A stretch of 64,000 nt of DNA from Acidimicrobiia bacterium (GTDB lineage Bacteria > Acidobacteriota > Vicinamibacteria > Vicinamibacterales > SCN-69-37). The notes under the pieces are model-generated. The model was given only the letters and a program-made list of their open reading frames with translations, ran no database searches and had not been told where the DNA came from. The position numbers and the translations under genes are program-made. Shown here in pieces: positions 24,149-32,944 of the stretch. Location: NCBI GenBank assembly GCA_016871335.1, contig VFZF01000010.1:81226-145225 (forward strand), written 5' to 3'. The stretch's first letter is position 1; each line of letters opens with the position of its first letter.

Positions 24149-25824
24149 TTGGCCACGGTCACGGTCGAGATCTTCTTGAGGGACGCCTGGTACTTCAGGA
24201 CGGCGTCGGCGAGCGACTGCGCGATGCGCTGTTTGTAGGTCTCGTTCTTCAGCAGGGTCGCCTCGGGCCTGTTGGTGAGAAACGAAATCTCGGCGAGCAC
24301 GCTCGGCATCTGGGCACCAATCAACACCACAAACGGCGCCTGTTTCACGCCGCGGTCCAGCACAGCCTTGTTCTGCGCGCGGAGGCCGCGCACCATGCTG
24401 GTCTGGACGATGTGCGCGAACTCCCGGGACTCCCTCACCTTGGTGTTGAGCGTGATCTGCTGGACCAGCTGAGGCAGGTTGCCCATGGACTTGCCACTGG
24501 TCGCGTTTTCACGGGCGGCAACGGCTTCCGCCTCGGGGTTGGTGGCAAAGTTCAGGAAATAGGTCTCCACGCCACGGGCGGTGGTCCTGGCCGCTTCGTT
24601 GGCGTGAATCGAAAGGAAGAGATCGGCCCCCTCCCGGTTGGCGATGGCCGTCCGCTCCTCGAGCGGGATGTAGACGTCGGTGCGGCGCGTCAGCACCACC
24701 TCCACACCGGCCTGCTTCTTGAGCAAGGCCTCTACGCGCAGCGCAATGTCGAGCACGAGATTCGCTTCCAGGAGACCATTGGCCCGAGCGCCGGGGTCGT
24801 GGCCGCCGTGGCCAGGATCGATCACGACGCGGGTGACCCCGAGGCCGAGCTGACGGGCGAGCGTGTAATCGCCGCTGGCCGTGGTCGAGGCCGGAGCGGG
24901 CGCGACGGGGGAGGGCGCAGGCGACATGGCGGCCGCAGGTGGCGGAGTCACCACCGGGGTCGGGCCGATCGACGGCGCGCCTGCCGGTGGTGCGGGAGGC
25001 GGCGGAGGCACCGTCTCGCTCTCGATGTCGATCACCAGCCGGTGCGGGTGATACAGGTGGAACACGCTGTGCGTCGGCGTCCCCGCCAATTCGAGGACAA
25101 CGCGTGCGGTCTGGCCGTCCTGACGTCCAAGGCGGATGCCGCGCACGCGTGAGCCGGTGAGGCTCTCCGCGGCGGTCTGCACGGGGGCCGCAAAGTCCAC
25201 GAGTCGCAGATCAAAAAAGACTCGATCGGGATCCGCAATCCGCTCGCTTGAGAACACCACTTCCCGGTCCAGCTCGATCACCACCCGGTCCCCCTTGGGC
25301 AGCGGCACGACGGACACCTTGCGCATCGTGGCGACGGAAGTTGGTGGTGGGGGTGGTGGGGGTGGTGTAGGCGCAGTCCGCCGTAGCTCCGCAGGAGCGG
25401 AGGCGGATGGTGTGGATGGTGTAGGTGATGCAGGCGCGGCTGTCGCTGGGCGCGGCGTGGCCTTCAAGGCCGTCAACTGTGCCGGCACCTGCTTGGCGAG
25501 GGCGCTGCCCGGGTATTCGCGTCTGAGCCAGCCGTAGAGTCGCTCCGCCGTCTTGCGGTCGGCGTCCTGCTGGTGCCGCTCCCACGCGAACTTCGCGAGG
25601 GCCCCGCCGTTCCAGAGCGCGTTGTCACAATACCCGCTGCGCGGATGCCGGAGCACGACTTGCTCGTAGGCGGCGACCGCCGCGCGCAGATTGGCGACCG
25701 TCGGATTCTTCCTGGCCGCGGCCTCACGGGTGGTGGCCCTTTCGTACAGCACGGCTGCTGTCTGGGCGTCCGCCGCAGTGGGCCACAACGTCAGCGCGAG
25801 CACCAGGCCGATCACTGTGTGCAT
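24145..25824 (-). CDS. N-acetylmuramoyl-L-alanine amidase with AMIN domain
   Basis: This 559-residue exported enzyme cleaves the peptide-sugar bond of peptidoglycan, usually at division septa. A signal peptide (VIGLVLALTLWPTAADA) precedes a TPR-like region to residue ~125. A Pro-rich spacer follows, then an AMIN domain (~165-265: VVIELDREVVFSSERI...RLVIDIE), a second Pro-rich spacer, and Amidase_3 (~330-550) with zinc ligands in VIDPGHGGHDPGA, LLEANLVLD and LSIHAN and the catalytic Glu in LAEISFLTN. It starts 2 bp after ftsK, which suits a joint role in cell separation. Its TAG stop falls in a REP-like element. Confidence 0.93.
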   Translation of the reverse strand: MHTVIGLVLALTLWPTAADAQTAAVLYERATTREAAARKNPTVANLRAAVAAYEQVVLRHPRSGYCDNALWNGGALAKFAWERHQQDADRKTAERLYGWLRREYPGSALAKQVPAQLTALKATPRPATAAPASPTPSTPSASAPAELRRTAPTPPPPPPPPTSVATMRKVSVVPLPKGDRVVIELDREVVFSSERIADPDRVFFDLRLVDFAAPVQTAAESLTGSRVRGIRLGRQDGQTARVVLELAGTPTHSVFHLYHPHRLVIDIESETVPPPPPAPPAGAPSIGPTPVVTPPPAAAMSPAPSPVAPAPASTTASGDYTLARQLGLGVTRVVIDPGHGGHDPGARANGLLEANLVLDIALRVEALLKKQAGVEVVLTRRTDVYIPLEERTAIANREGADLFLSIHANEAARTTARGVETYFLNFATNPEAEAVAARENATSGKSMGNLPQLVQQITLNTKVRESREFAHIVQTSMVRGLRAQNKAVLDRGVKQAPFVVLIGAQMPSVLAEISFLTNRPEATLLKNETYKQRIAQSLADAVLKYQASLKKISTVTVAK

Positions 25825-25826
25825 GG

Positions 25827-28193
25827 TTACCTCAGTTGCTCGTCAACTTCTTCGAAGTACCCGGCATCCACCAGGACTTCCCGTTTGCCGTTGGTGGCGG
25901 CTGACACGACGCCATCCATTTCCATCATGTCGATGAGACGCGCGGCGCGGCTGAAGCCGATGCGCAGACGCCGCTGCAGGTACGAAATGGACGCCTGTCC
26001 GCTCGACACCACGATCCGGGCGGCTTCGTCATACAGGTCGTCCTTCTCGAATTCGATCTTGTCCGCCGTCTTTTCCTCAGCGGTGATCGACGCGTCGTAC
26101 ACCGGCTTGCCCTGCTTCCGTAGAAAGCTGCACAGCCGCGCGGTTTCCTGCTCAGAGATGTACGGCCCGTGAATACGGACAAAGCGCGACGAGGCGGGCG
26201 GCAGATACAACATGTCGCCTTTGCCGAGCAGCTGTTCCGCGCCGTTGCCGTCGAGAATGGTGCGCGAGTCGATCTTCGACGCCACGCGGAACGCGATACG
26301 GGCCGGCAGGTTCGCCTTGATCAACCCGGTGATGACGTCCACCGACGGCCGCTGTGTCGCCAGAATCAGGTGGATGCCGACCGCGCGCGCCATTTGCGCG
26401 AGGCGGGCGATCGATTCCTCCACTTCCTTGCTGGCCACCATCATCAGGTCGGCCAACTCGTCGATGATGACCACGATGAAGGGCAGGGTCTTGAGAGGCT
26501 CGCCGACTTCGGCCTCGGCGGCCTCTTTCTGGGATTCCTTCAACTCCGCGAGCATCGCCTTGACGTTGCGGTTGTACTGCTCGATGTTGCGCACGCCCTG
26601 CTTGGCGAGAATCTTGTAGCGATCCTCCATCTCACGCACGGCCCAACGCAGGGCATTGGCGGCCTGCTTGGGATCCACCACCACCGGCGTCATCAGGTGG
26701 GGGATGTCTTCATACATGCCGAGCTCAAGGCGCTTGGGGTCAATCATGATGAAGCGCACTTCCTCCGGGGTCGCACGGAAGAGCACGCTCGTCAACATGG
26801 CGTTGACGCTCACGGACTTGCCGGCGCCCGTCGATCCGGCGATGAGCAGGTGCGGCATCGTCGCCAGGTCCGACACCATCGGTTCGCCGTTGATCGTCTT
26901 GCCAAGCGCCATCGTGAGACGCGACGCGGAACGGGTGTAGGTGTCCGACTCGAGCAACTCACGCAGGGAGATACCCTCGCGCGTGGCATTCGGAATCTGA
27001 ATGCCGACGGTGGACTTGCCGGGGATGCGATCGATGAGGATCGATTCAGCGCGCATCGCGAGACACAGGTCTTCGGCCAGGCTGGTGATACGGCTGTATT
27101 TCACACCGGCATCGGGTTTGAACTCGTACGTCGTGACGACAGGGCCGGGGTGAATCTGGACGACCGAGCCTTCGACGGAGAACTCGCGGCACTTCTCCTC
27201 GAGGAGTTTCGCGGCCTCCATGAGTTCGCGTTCGTCGATCTTGTGCGCCTCTTTGGCCGCATCAAGCAACGAGAGCGGGGGCATCACGTAGTCGCCTTTG
27301 CGGCGCTCGACGGGGGCCTTGGGCACATCGCGTTCACCGAGAGGGAGACTCGGGGTCACCGGCGTCGGAGACGACCGACGAATGGCCGGTGGCCGCGCGG
27401 CGAGGCCACGCGCAGCCGGTGTCGGCGTCAACACCTCGTCATCATCCTCTTCGTCAGCGGAGGGGCGCAGGGACTGCCGGGCCGCCTTGAGGGACGCGGC
27501 GGCGCCGGCCGCCTTGGTCGCGATCTCGGGGGCCTTGTCATGGCCGGCCTTCTGGACGTGTTTGTTGACGATCTGCTGGCGCTCCTTCTCGCGGCGTCGT
27601 TCCTCGCGCCAGGTCCGGAGTCGCGCGAAAATGCCGGTCGACTGCTCGCGTACGGCAGACGCGGCCACGGTCGTGGCGCGGCCGAAGGAGAACTGGGTCG
27701 CGAGCACCACCGAGAGCGCCACAAGCGTCAGCAGGAGGATCGTGGCGCCGGTCCGATTGAGATAGGTGCTGAGTCCGGTCGCCACCACTTCACCGATCAC
27801 GCCTCCCGCCTTGAACGGGCGGCCGGCATCGTCAAACACACTGAAGGCCAGTGAGAGCAGCGCCGCCGAGCAGAAGAAGAACAGCCCCGCCCCCACCAGC
27901 TTCGTGTAGGCCGCATCGAGGGCGCGGCACCAGAATGAATGCCAGCCGATGACGGCGAGCACGACCGGGATGAAGTAGGCGGAGTAGCCCAGCACCTGGA
28001 AGGACGCTTCGGCCATGAACGCACCCACGCGCCCGGCGAAGTTCGCCACATCGGGCGCGGTGACGTTGTTGAAGAACCACACCGGGTCGGTAGGGGTGTA
28101 ACTCACCAGGGCGCCAAGCCAGATCAACGTCACCGCAAACAGGGCGACGCCGGTGAATTCACTCAGACGACGGGACAGGGCCGATTCAGACAC
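25827..28193 (-). CDS. ftsK: DNA translocase FtsK/SpoIIIE
   Basis: This 788-residue protein pumps chromosomal DNA through the closing septum. Four hydrophobic segments lie in residues ~15-180. A charged linker (~190-310) is short compared with E. coli. The RecA-like motor has Walker A LIAGSTGAGKSVSVN near residue 452 and Walker B FIVVIIDELADLMM. The C-terminal winged-helix gamma domain (RLRIGFSRAARLIDMMEMDGVV, ~735-765) reads KOPS-type sites. A Shine-Dalgarno GAGGAG precedes the start. It is in a minus-strand cluster with rnj and the amidase. Confidence 0.96.
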   Translation of the reverse strand: MSESALSRRLSEFTGVALFAVTLIWLGALVSYTPTDPVWFFNNVTAPDVANFAGRVGAFMAEASFQVLGYSAYFIPVVLAVIGWHSFWCRALDAAYTKLVGAGLFFFCSAALLSLAFSVFDDAGRPFKAGGVIGEVVATGLSTYLNRTGATILLLTLVALSVVLATQFSFGRATTVAASAVREQSTGIFARLRTWREERRREKERQQIVNKHVQKAGHDKAPEIATKAAGAAASLKAARQSLRPSADEEDDDEVLTPTPAARGLAARPPAIRRSSPTPVTPSLPLGERDVPKAPVERRKGDYVMPPLSLLDAAKEAHKIDERELMEAAKLLEEKCREFSVEGSVVQIHPGPVVTTYEFKPDAGVKYSRITSLAEDLCLAMRAESILIDRIPGKSTVGIQIPNATREGISLRELLESDTYTRSASRLTMALGKTINGEPMVSDLATMPHLLIAGSTGAGKSVSVNAMLTSVLFRATPEEVRFIMIDPKRLELGMYEDIPHLMTPVVVDPKQAANALRWAVREMEDRYKILAKQGVRNIEQYNRNVKAMLAELKESQKEAAEAEVGEPLKTLPFIVVIIDELADLMMVASKEVEESIARLAQMARAVGIHLILATQRPSVDVITGLIKANLPARIAFRVASKIDSRTILDGNGAEQLLGKGDMLYLPPASSRFVRIHGPYISEQETARLCSFLRKQGKPVYDASITAEEKTADKIEFEKDDLYDEAARIVVSSGQASISYLQRRLRIGFSRAARLIDMMEMDGVVSAATNGKREVLVDAGYFEEVDEQLR

Positions 28194-28206
28194 GCGGCGT
28201 TTCTCC

Positions 28207-29889
28207 TCACACTTCCAACACGATGGGCAGGATTAGGGGCCGTCGCCCCGCCCGCTTCTTGAACAGTCGCTGGACCTCGACCTTGACGCGCGCCTGCATC
28301 AGGCCGGGGTCCGTGCGTTCTTCCCGTGGCGCGCCATTCAGCGCCGCCTCCAGCAACCCTGGTGCGTCGCGCAGCATCTGCTCCTGCTTCGCATCCATCG
28401 CGAGACCGCGGGCGATCACTTCCGGCGCGCGTTCGAGCACGCCGGTCTGTCCGTTGAGCGCCACGACAACCACCACAAGGCCGTCAATCCCGAGGTGCCG
28501 GCGGTCCCGCAGGATTTCGTCGGCGATTTCCCCGGTGCGTGTCCCGTCGATCAGAATCCGCCCGGTCTGCACCCGATCCACGATCCGGGCCCCCGTCTCG
28601 TCCAGCCGCAGCACGTCGCCGTCCCCCATGGACACGACGGTCGTGCCTGGGCAGGCGGCCTTGGCCAGCCGGGCGTGCTGAGCCAGCTGGCGGTACTCAC
28701 CATGTATCGGCACGAAAAATCTGGGCTGCACCAGCGACAGGACGAGTTTCAGCTCCTCGGCCGAGGCGTGGCCGGAGACGTGAATGTGCTTCATGTCGTC
28801 CGTGACGATGTCGGCCCCCCGGCGGGCCAGGTGGTTCATGACCCGTCCGATGGCCTTTTCGTTGCCCGGAATCGCCCGCGCCGAAAACACCACCGTGTCG
28901 TCGTCGTTCACCTTCACATACCGGTGGTCGTCGATGGCAATGCGCGACAGGGCGGCCATGGCTTCGCCCTGGGAGCCCGTGCAGAGGCAGAGCACGTCCT
29001 GGCTGGGGAAGTCGCGCACGTCGCTGTCGGCGATGATCAGGCCGTTGGGCACCTTGAGGGCGCCCAGGCGCATGGCCGTTTCCGAGTTGCGCATCATGCC
29101 GCGCCCGACAAACGCGACTTTGCGATCGTATTGCTCCGCGAGGTCCACCAGGATCTGCATGCGGAAAATGCTCGTGGAGAATGCCGCGACGATGAGTTTG
29201 CCCGGGGCCGACGAGAAGATCTCCTCGAAGCCGGGAATGACATCCACGTCGGCGCCGGTGGTGCCGGGCTGATCCGCGTTCGTGCTGTCGGAGAACAACG
29301 CCAGCACGCCCTGTGCGCCGAGTTGCGCCAGACGATGCAGGTCGAAGCGTTCGCCGTCGAGGGGCGTCTGGTCGATCTTGAAGTCGCCCGTGTGGATGAT
29401 GACGCCCTGCGGGGTGTGAATCGCCAGCGCCACGGCATCGGGGATGCTGTGTGTGACCCGCAGGAACTCCACCGACAACGTGCCGATGGTCACGGTTTGT
29501 TTCGGCGCGACGGTGATGAGGCGTCCCTCGGTGTCCGTCCCGTGTTCATCAAACTTCGGCTGGAGCAGTGCGTGCGTGAATGCCGTCGCATACACGGGGC
29601 CGTTGACGTGCTTCAGGATGTGGGGCACGGCCCCGATGTGATCTTCGTGCCCATGTGTGAGGATGAGGGCCGCGATGCGGCCGGCGTACGTGTCCAGTGC
29701 CGACACATCCGGGATGACAAGGTCCACCCCGAAGAGTTCAGGCTCAGGGAACATGACACCGGCATCCACCAGCACGGCGGTGTCGCCGCAGGCGATGAGC
29801 ATCATGTTCATACCGAACTCACCGAGGCCCCCGATGGGGATGACCTCGACGGCCGGTGCACCGACAGTCGTACTCTGTGCCGTCAACAT
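28207..29889 (-). CDS. rnj: Ribonuclease J
   Basis: This 560-residue metallo-beta-lactamase/beta-CASP nuclease does 5'-3' exo- and endonucleolytic RNA decay. The zinc motif LILTHGHEDHIG lies near residue 78. The beta-CASP part has VHVSGHAS-type HVSGHASAEELKL and FVPIHGEYRQLAQHA. The C-terminal dimer domain ends the protein. ATG 29889 is preceded by GAAGG at about 12 nt. The 161-bp gap to rsmA upstream holds no recognisable gene. RNase J together with Rho suggests an RNA-decay style unlike RNase E-only Gammaproteobacteria. Confidence 0.95.
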   Translation of the reverse strand: MLTAQSTTVGAPAVEVIPIGGLGEFGMNMMLIACGDTAVLVDAGVMFPEPELFGVDLVIPDVSALDTYAGRIAALILTHGHEDHIGAVPHILKHVNGPVYATAFTHALLQPKFDEHGTDTEGRLITVAPKQTVTIGTLSVEFLRVTHSIPDAVALAIHTPQGVIIHTGDFKIDQTPLDGERFDLHRLAQLGAQGVLALFSDSTNADQPGTTGADVDVIPGFEEIFSSAPGKLIVAAFSTSIFRMQILVDLAEQYDRKVAFVGRGMMRNSETAMRLGALKVPNGLIIADSDVRDFPSQDVLCLCTGSQGEAMAALSRIAIDDHRYVKVNDDDTVVFSARAIPGNEKAIGRVMNHLARRGADIVTDDMKHIHVSGHASAEELKLVLSLVQPRFFVPIHGEYRQLAQHARLAKAACPGTTVVSMGDGDVLRLDETGARIVDRVQTGRILIDGTRTGEIADEILRDRRHLGIDGLVVVVVALNGQTGVLERAPEVIARGLAMDAKQEQMLRDAPGLLEAALNGAPREERTDPGLMQARVKVEVQRLFKKRAGRRPLILPIVLEV

Positions 29890-30050
29890 CGACAGCGACC
29901 TTCACACTCTCGTTCGAACACCAGCCACGTCGAGCGGGCGCTCAACGATGGGCAGGACCTCGGCGCAAGGCGCGCCGTCACGCGGTCGACGTGTCCGACC
30001 TGTGGGTCGCTGGGACAACCCGTGAAAACAGGCGGGAAAACTGCTGCGGA

Positions 30051-30920
30051 CTATAACACAGGGGCCTTCAGTCGCGCGAAGAACTCAGTGAGTCGCGCGA
30101 AGTCCTCGAGCGTCAACGTCTCGGGCCGGCGTTTGCCGTCGATGCCCGCCAGCGCCAGCACGGCAGGGGCCGTCGGTTCGAGGGGCTTCAGCGCGTTCGC
30201 CAGGGTCTTCCGGCGCTGCGAGAACGCGCCTTTGACCAGCCGTTCGAACAACGCGTCGTCGACAATGCGCACCGGACTGCGGCGGAAGGTCATGCGAATC
30301 ACGCTGGAGCGCACCTTGGGTGGCGGCGCGAACGCCGTGGGCGGCACGTCGAGCCGGCGATCGATATCGGCGTGGATCTGCGCAAAGATGCTGAGCACGC
30401 CGTAGTCCTTCCTGCCGGGTGTGGCGACCAGCCGGCCGGCCACCTCACGCTGCACCATCAGCGTGGCGTCGGTGAGGGTGCCGTGCGCGCGTGCCAGCTC
30501 AATGAGCCGGAACAGAATCGGCGAGGACAAGTTGTAGGGGAGGTTGCCCACCACGCGGAACCGGCGCGGCACATCGGTCGGGGAGCCAGGGGGGCGGTTC
30601 GGCTGCAGCGCGGTCAGAAACGGCATGACATCCGTCTTGAGAAAGTCCGCCGTGATCAGACTGACGTTTGCGGGTACCTGCGTGGCCAACTCGCGCGCGA
30701 GGTCACGGTCGATCTCGACGGCGAGGATCGGTGCGCCTGTCTCGGCCAGGGGAAGGGTAATCGCCCCGGCACCAGGGCCGATCTCCAGCAGCACATCCTG
30801 CGGCTGGACATCGATGGTCTTGACGACCTTCTGTGCCCACGACGGCGCCAGAAAGTGCTGACCAAAACGCTTGCGGGGCCGATGACCGACAGGGCGACGG
30901 GCGCGGGTGGGCGAACTCAC
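30051..30920 (-). CDS. rsmA: 16S rRNA (adenine1518/1519-N6) dimethyltransferase
   Basis: This 289-residue SAM enzyme dimethylates two adjacent adenines in the 3' hairpin of 16S rRNA during 30S assembly. The N-terminal RKRFGQHFL, motif I LEIGPGAGAITLPL and the catalytic NLPYNLSSPIL are clear. The start is chosen as GTG 30920 because TACACT lies exactly 6 nt upstream; GTG 30923 is adjacent. It is divergent from the GNAT gene, with overlapping -10 boxes, and leads toward rnj on the same strand. Confidence 0.94.
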   Translation of the reverse strand: MSSPTRARRPVGHRPRKRFGQHFLAPSWAQKVVKTIDVQPQDVLLEIGPGAGAITLPLAETGAPILAVEIDRDLARELATQVPANVSLITADFLKTDVMPFLTALQPNRPPGSPTDVPRRFRVVGNLPYNLSSPILFRLIELARAHGTLTDATLMVQREVAGRLVATPGRKDYGVLSIFAQIHADIDRRLDVPPTAFAPPPKVRSSVIRMTFRRSPVRIVDDALFERLVKGAFSQRRKTLANALKPLEPTAPAVLALAGIDGKRRPETLTLEDFARLTEFFARLKAPVL

Positions 30921-30926
30921 CACTGA

Positions 30927-30936
30927 AGTGTACTCT
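30927..30936. promoter_or_regulatory. Overlapping divergent -10 boxes of rsmA and the GNAT gene
   Basis: The plus strand has TACTCT at 30931-30936, 7 nt before ATG 30944. The minus strand has TACACT at 30927-30932, 6 nt before GTG 30920. Only 23 bp separate the two start codons. Confidence 0.5.
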
Positions 30937-30943
30937 GGAGCGC

Positions 30944-31456
30944 ATGGCTGCCGGTCGCATCGATGACGTCGGGATTGGGCCGTTCCGTCCGGCACACGCC
31001 GAGGCGTTTTATCGACTCAATCGTGCCTGGCTCGACGCGCACGACCTCTACGAGCCGGCGGATGAAGTGCAACTCGCCGACCCGCAGGGCGCCGTGATCG
31101 ATGCCGGCGGCGCGGTGTTCATTGCAGAACGAGATGGGGAGGTTGTCGGCACCGCTGCCGTCGCGCCGCACGGGCCAGGCGAAGTGGAGTTGCTGAAGGT
31201 CACCGTTGCCGAAGTGTTGCGGGGCACTGGCCTCGGTCGGCGCCTGGTCGAGGTGTGCATCGCGCACGCGACGGCCGTGATGGGCGCCCACACGATGATG
31301 CTCGTCTCAAGTTCCCGTCTCCAGGCCGCGCTACGTCTCTACGAACGCATGGGCTTCAGGCATCGCCCGTTGCCGTCACCGTTGCCCTACGAGACGGCGG
31401 ATGTGTGTATGGAACTGCTCTTGTTGGCCCGCTCCAAACCAGCGGGCCCTACGTGA
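30944..31456 (+). CDS. GNAT family N-acetyltransferase
   Basis: This 170-residue acetyltransferase transfers acetyl from acetyl-CoA to an unknown amine. The fold is visible as GAVFIAERDGEVVGTAAV, the beta4 strand GEVELLKVTV, the CoA-binding RGTGLGRRLVEVCIAHA and the C-terminal ALRLYERMGFRH. The last ~8 residues (RSKPAGPT) are encoded by a REP-like hairpin that begins at 31426 and the TGA stop lies just past it. The natural C-terminus was therefore probably altered by that element. ATG 30944 fits a leaderless transcript. Confidence 0.85.
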   Translation: MAAGRIDDVGIGPFRPAHAEAFYRLNRAWLDAHDLYEPADEVQLADPQGAVIDAGGAVFIAERDGEVVGTAAVAPHGPGEVELLKVTVAEVLRGTGLGRRLVEVCIAHATAVMGAHTMMLVSSSRLQAALRLYERMGFRHRPLPSPLPYETADVCMELLLLARSKPAGPT

Positions 31457-31485
31457 CTGGCCCGCTCCAAACCAGCGGGCCCTAC
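31426..31485 (-). repeat. Tandem pair of GTAG-hairpin REP-like elements
   Basis: Two identical copies (31426-31452 and 31459-31485, 33-bp period) read on the minus strand as GTAG plus stem GGCCCGCT / AGCGGGCC with a GGTTTGG loop. The first copy overlaps the 3' end of the acetyltransferase gene. Downstream, to 31558, lies low-complexity CCATGAACC-type sequence and no gene. Confidence 0.85.
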
Positions 31486-31558
31486 GTGAACCCAGCACTA
31501 AAGAACCTGGCACCCTGCACAGCACCGCTGAACCATGGACCGATGAACCATGAACCCG

Positions 31559-31963
31559 TTATGAGGCGTCCCCCCTCCAATACCGTTCTTCTATCTCCAT
31601 GATCTCGTCCTCATCGAGCCCGAAGTAATGGCCGACTTCGTGGATGAGCGTCTCCCCGATGCCGACAACCACGTCGTCATCATCAAGACTGTCTTCGAGG
31701 ATGGGATTGCGGAAGAGGGTGATCTTGTCGGGCAGCACGTTGCCGTGGTTCCACTGCCGCTCTGGCAGCGGAATGCCTTCATAGAGGCCATACAGCGAGT
31801 CGGGAGGTTCGATCTCGACTTCCGCGAGTTGTGCGGGTGTCGGGTCGTCTTCGACGACGATGGCCATGTTGGCCATCGCGGCGCGGAACTTCTCGGGGAG
31901 GGAGTCGACGGCTTCGTCGACGAGGGCTTGAAATCGATCAGCGGGAAACGCGGCCGGGTCCAT
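31559..31963 (-). CDS. Zincin-like metallopeptidase family protein (PF06262 type)
   Basis: This 134-residue protein carries a minimal zincin motif, IHEVGHYFGLDEDE, near residue 108. Two histidines and the glutamate bind zinc and activate water. The N-terminal DRFQALVDEAVDSLPEKF is characteristic of this small family, often found near nth or clpS. The ATG at 31963 lies inside the end of nth (26-bp overlap), so the two are translationally linked. Substrate unknown. Confidence 0.85.
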   Translation of the reverse strand: MDPAAFPADRFQALVDEAVDSLPEKFRAAMANMAIVVEDDPTPAQLAEVEIEPPDSLYGLYEGIPLPERQWNHGNVLPDKITLFRNPILEDSLDDDDVVVGIGETLIHEVGHYFGLDEDEIMEIEERYWRGDAS

Positions 31964-32588
31964 GCAGTCGATAGTACGCGCAGTGGGGGCGAATCGCGCA
32001 GCGGTCGCACAGGGGTTTGGGTTTGCAGATACGCCGGCCGTGCAGGATGAGCGTGTCCGACGCCACCGTCCACCGCTCGGGCGGCAGGAGTTTCGTCAGC
32101 GCCTTCTCGGCGGCGACCGCGTCCTCGGTCGCTTGGCCTCTCAGGAATCCGATGCGGGTCGCCACGCGCAAGACGTGGCGGTCGACGGGAAATCCCGGCA
32201 GGCGAAATGCGTGGCCACGCACGACGTTGGCGGTCTTGCGCCCGACGCCCGGCAACGCCACGAGCGCGTCCATGTCGGAGGGAATCTCGCCCCCATGGTC
32301 GTCGACCACAGCGGTCGCCATGCCCAGCAGGCTTTTTGTCTTCGCGCGGAAGAAGCCTGTGGACTGAATCATGCCTTCGAGGGTGGCCTGATCAGCGTCG
32401 GCTAGTTTCCGGGCGTTCGGGTATTTCTTGAACAGCGCCGGTGTCACCTGATTCACGCGCGCATCCGTGCACTGCGCGGACAGGATCGTGGCGACCAGCA
32501 GTTCGTACGGTGTCGTGAACGTGAGCTCCGTCCACGCATTCGGGTGCATGGCATCGAGCGCATTAAAGACGTCGGGTGCCTTGTTCAT
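31938..32588 (-). CDS. nth: Endonuclease III (DNA glycosylase/AP lyase)
   Basis: This 216-residue base-excision enzyme removes oxidised pyrimidines. It has the helix-hairpin-helix LVALPGVGRKTANVV with the catalytic Lys, the Asp in FPVDRHVLRV, and a C-terminal 4Fe-4S cluster C-x6-C-x2-C-x5-C in RRICKPKPLCDRCAIRPHC. ATG 32588 is used; sequence further upstream is a short tandem repeat. About 12 residues follow the last cysteine. It lies downstream of lexA and DUF3467, consistent with a DNA-repair cluster. Confidence 0.95.
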   Translation of the reverse strand: MNKAPDVFNALDAMHPNAWTELTFTTPYELLVATILSAQCTDARVNQVTPALFKKYPNARKLADADQATLEGMIQSTGFFRAKTKSLLGMATAVVDDHGGEIPSDMDALVALPGVGRKTANVVRGHAFRLPGFPVDRHVLRVATRIGFLRGQATEDAVAAEKALTKLLPPERWTVASDTLILHGRRICKPKPLCDRCAIRPHCAYYRLHGPGRVSR

Positions 32589-32626
32589 CCGCCCATCCGC
32601 CCACCGGCCCAACCGCCCATCAATGC
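32586..32626. repeat. Short tandem repeat upstream of nth
   Basis: Degenerate CCGCCCA/CCGGCCCA units cover the space between the DUF3467 stop and the nth start codon. The sequence resembles the coding linker in trpFB at 15443-15490. Confidence 0.7.
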
Positions 32627-32943
32627 AGCGGCCCTTGCGGCCAGCCCTGCGACTGTTGCGCCTGGGCGTCCTGCATCGAACGCATCTGTTCCTGGAGCGC
32701 GTTGATGAGGCCGGGGACCACACTGAAGGGGAGAGCGATGCGCGAGACGACCGGCGCCTTGACCTGCTGGTTCTCTTCGGCGCTCTTGATGTCGCGCTCG
32801 GAGAGTGGACGCACGTCGCAGAACGTCAACGTCATGTCGAACGGCGTGTGCCCGACGGCGCAGAAGTTGGCGTAGGTCCGGGTGCTGTCGGTCGATTCGT
32901 CCGGGACGATCGTGAAGCTGAGCTGTTTGGCGGGAGTGGACAT
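32620..32943 (-). CDS. DUF3467 family protein
   Basis: This 107-residue protein has the DUF3467 pattern: YANFCAVGHTPFDMTLTFCDV in the first half and RIALPFSVVPGLINALQEQM in the second. The family is small, cytoplasmic and of unknown function. The start is 1 bp after the lexA stop, so the two are co-transcribed and it may be part of the DNA-damage regulon. The Gln-rich tail (QAQQSQGWPQGPLH) is not conserved. Confidence 0.85.
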   Translation of the reverse strand: MSTPAKQLSFTIVPDESTDSTRTYANFCAVGHTPFDMTLTFCDVRPLSERDIKSAEENQQVKAPVVSRIALPFSVVPGLINALQEQMRSMQDAQAQQSQGWPQGPLH

Positions 32944-32944
32944 G

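Noticed and set aside
25330..25440. CRISPR-like or minisatellite array in the amidase gene
   Set aside because: The GGTGG-rich repeats encode proline runs between recognised domains of an envelope protein; spacing is irregular and there are no unique spacers.
29890..30050. Small zinc-finger peptide between rnj and rsmA
   Set aside because: A short CPTC-like pattern can be read on the plus strand, but there is no start codon context, no start-proximal box and no domain match; the gap most likely holds the rnj leader only.
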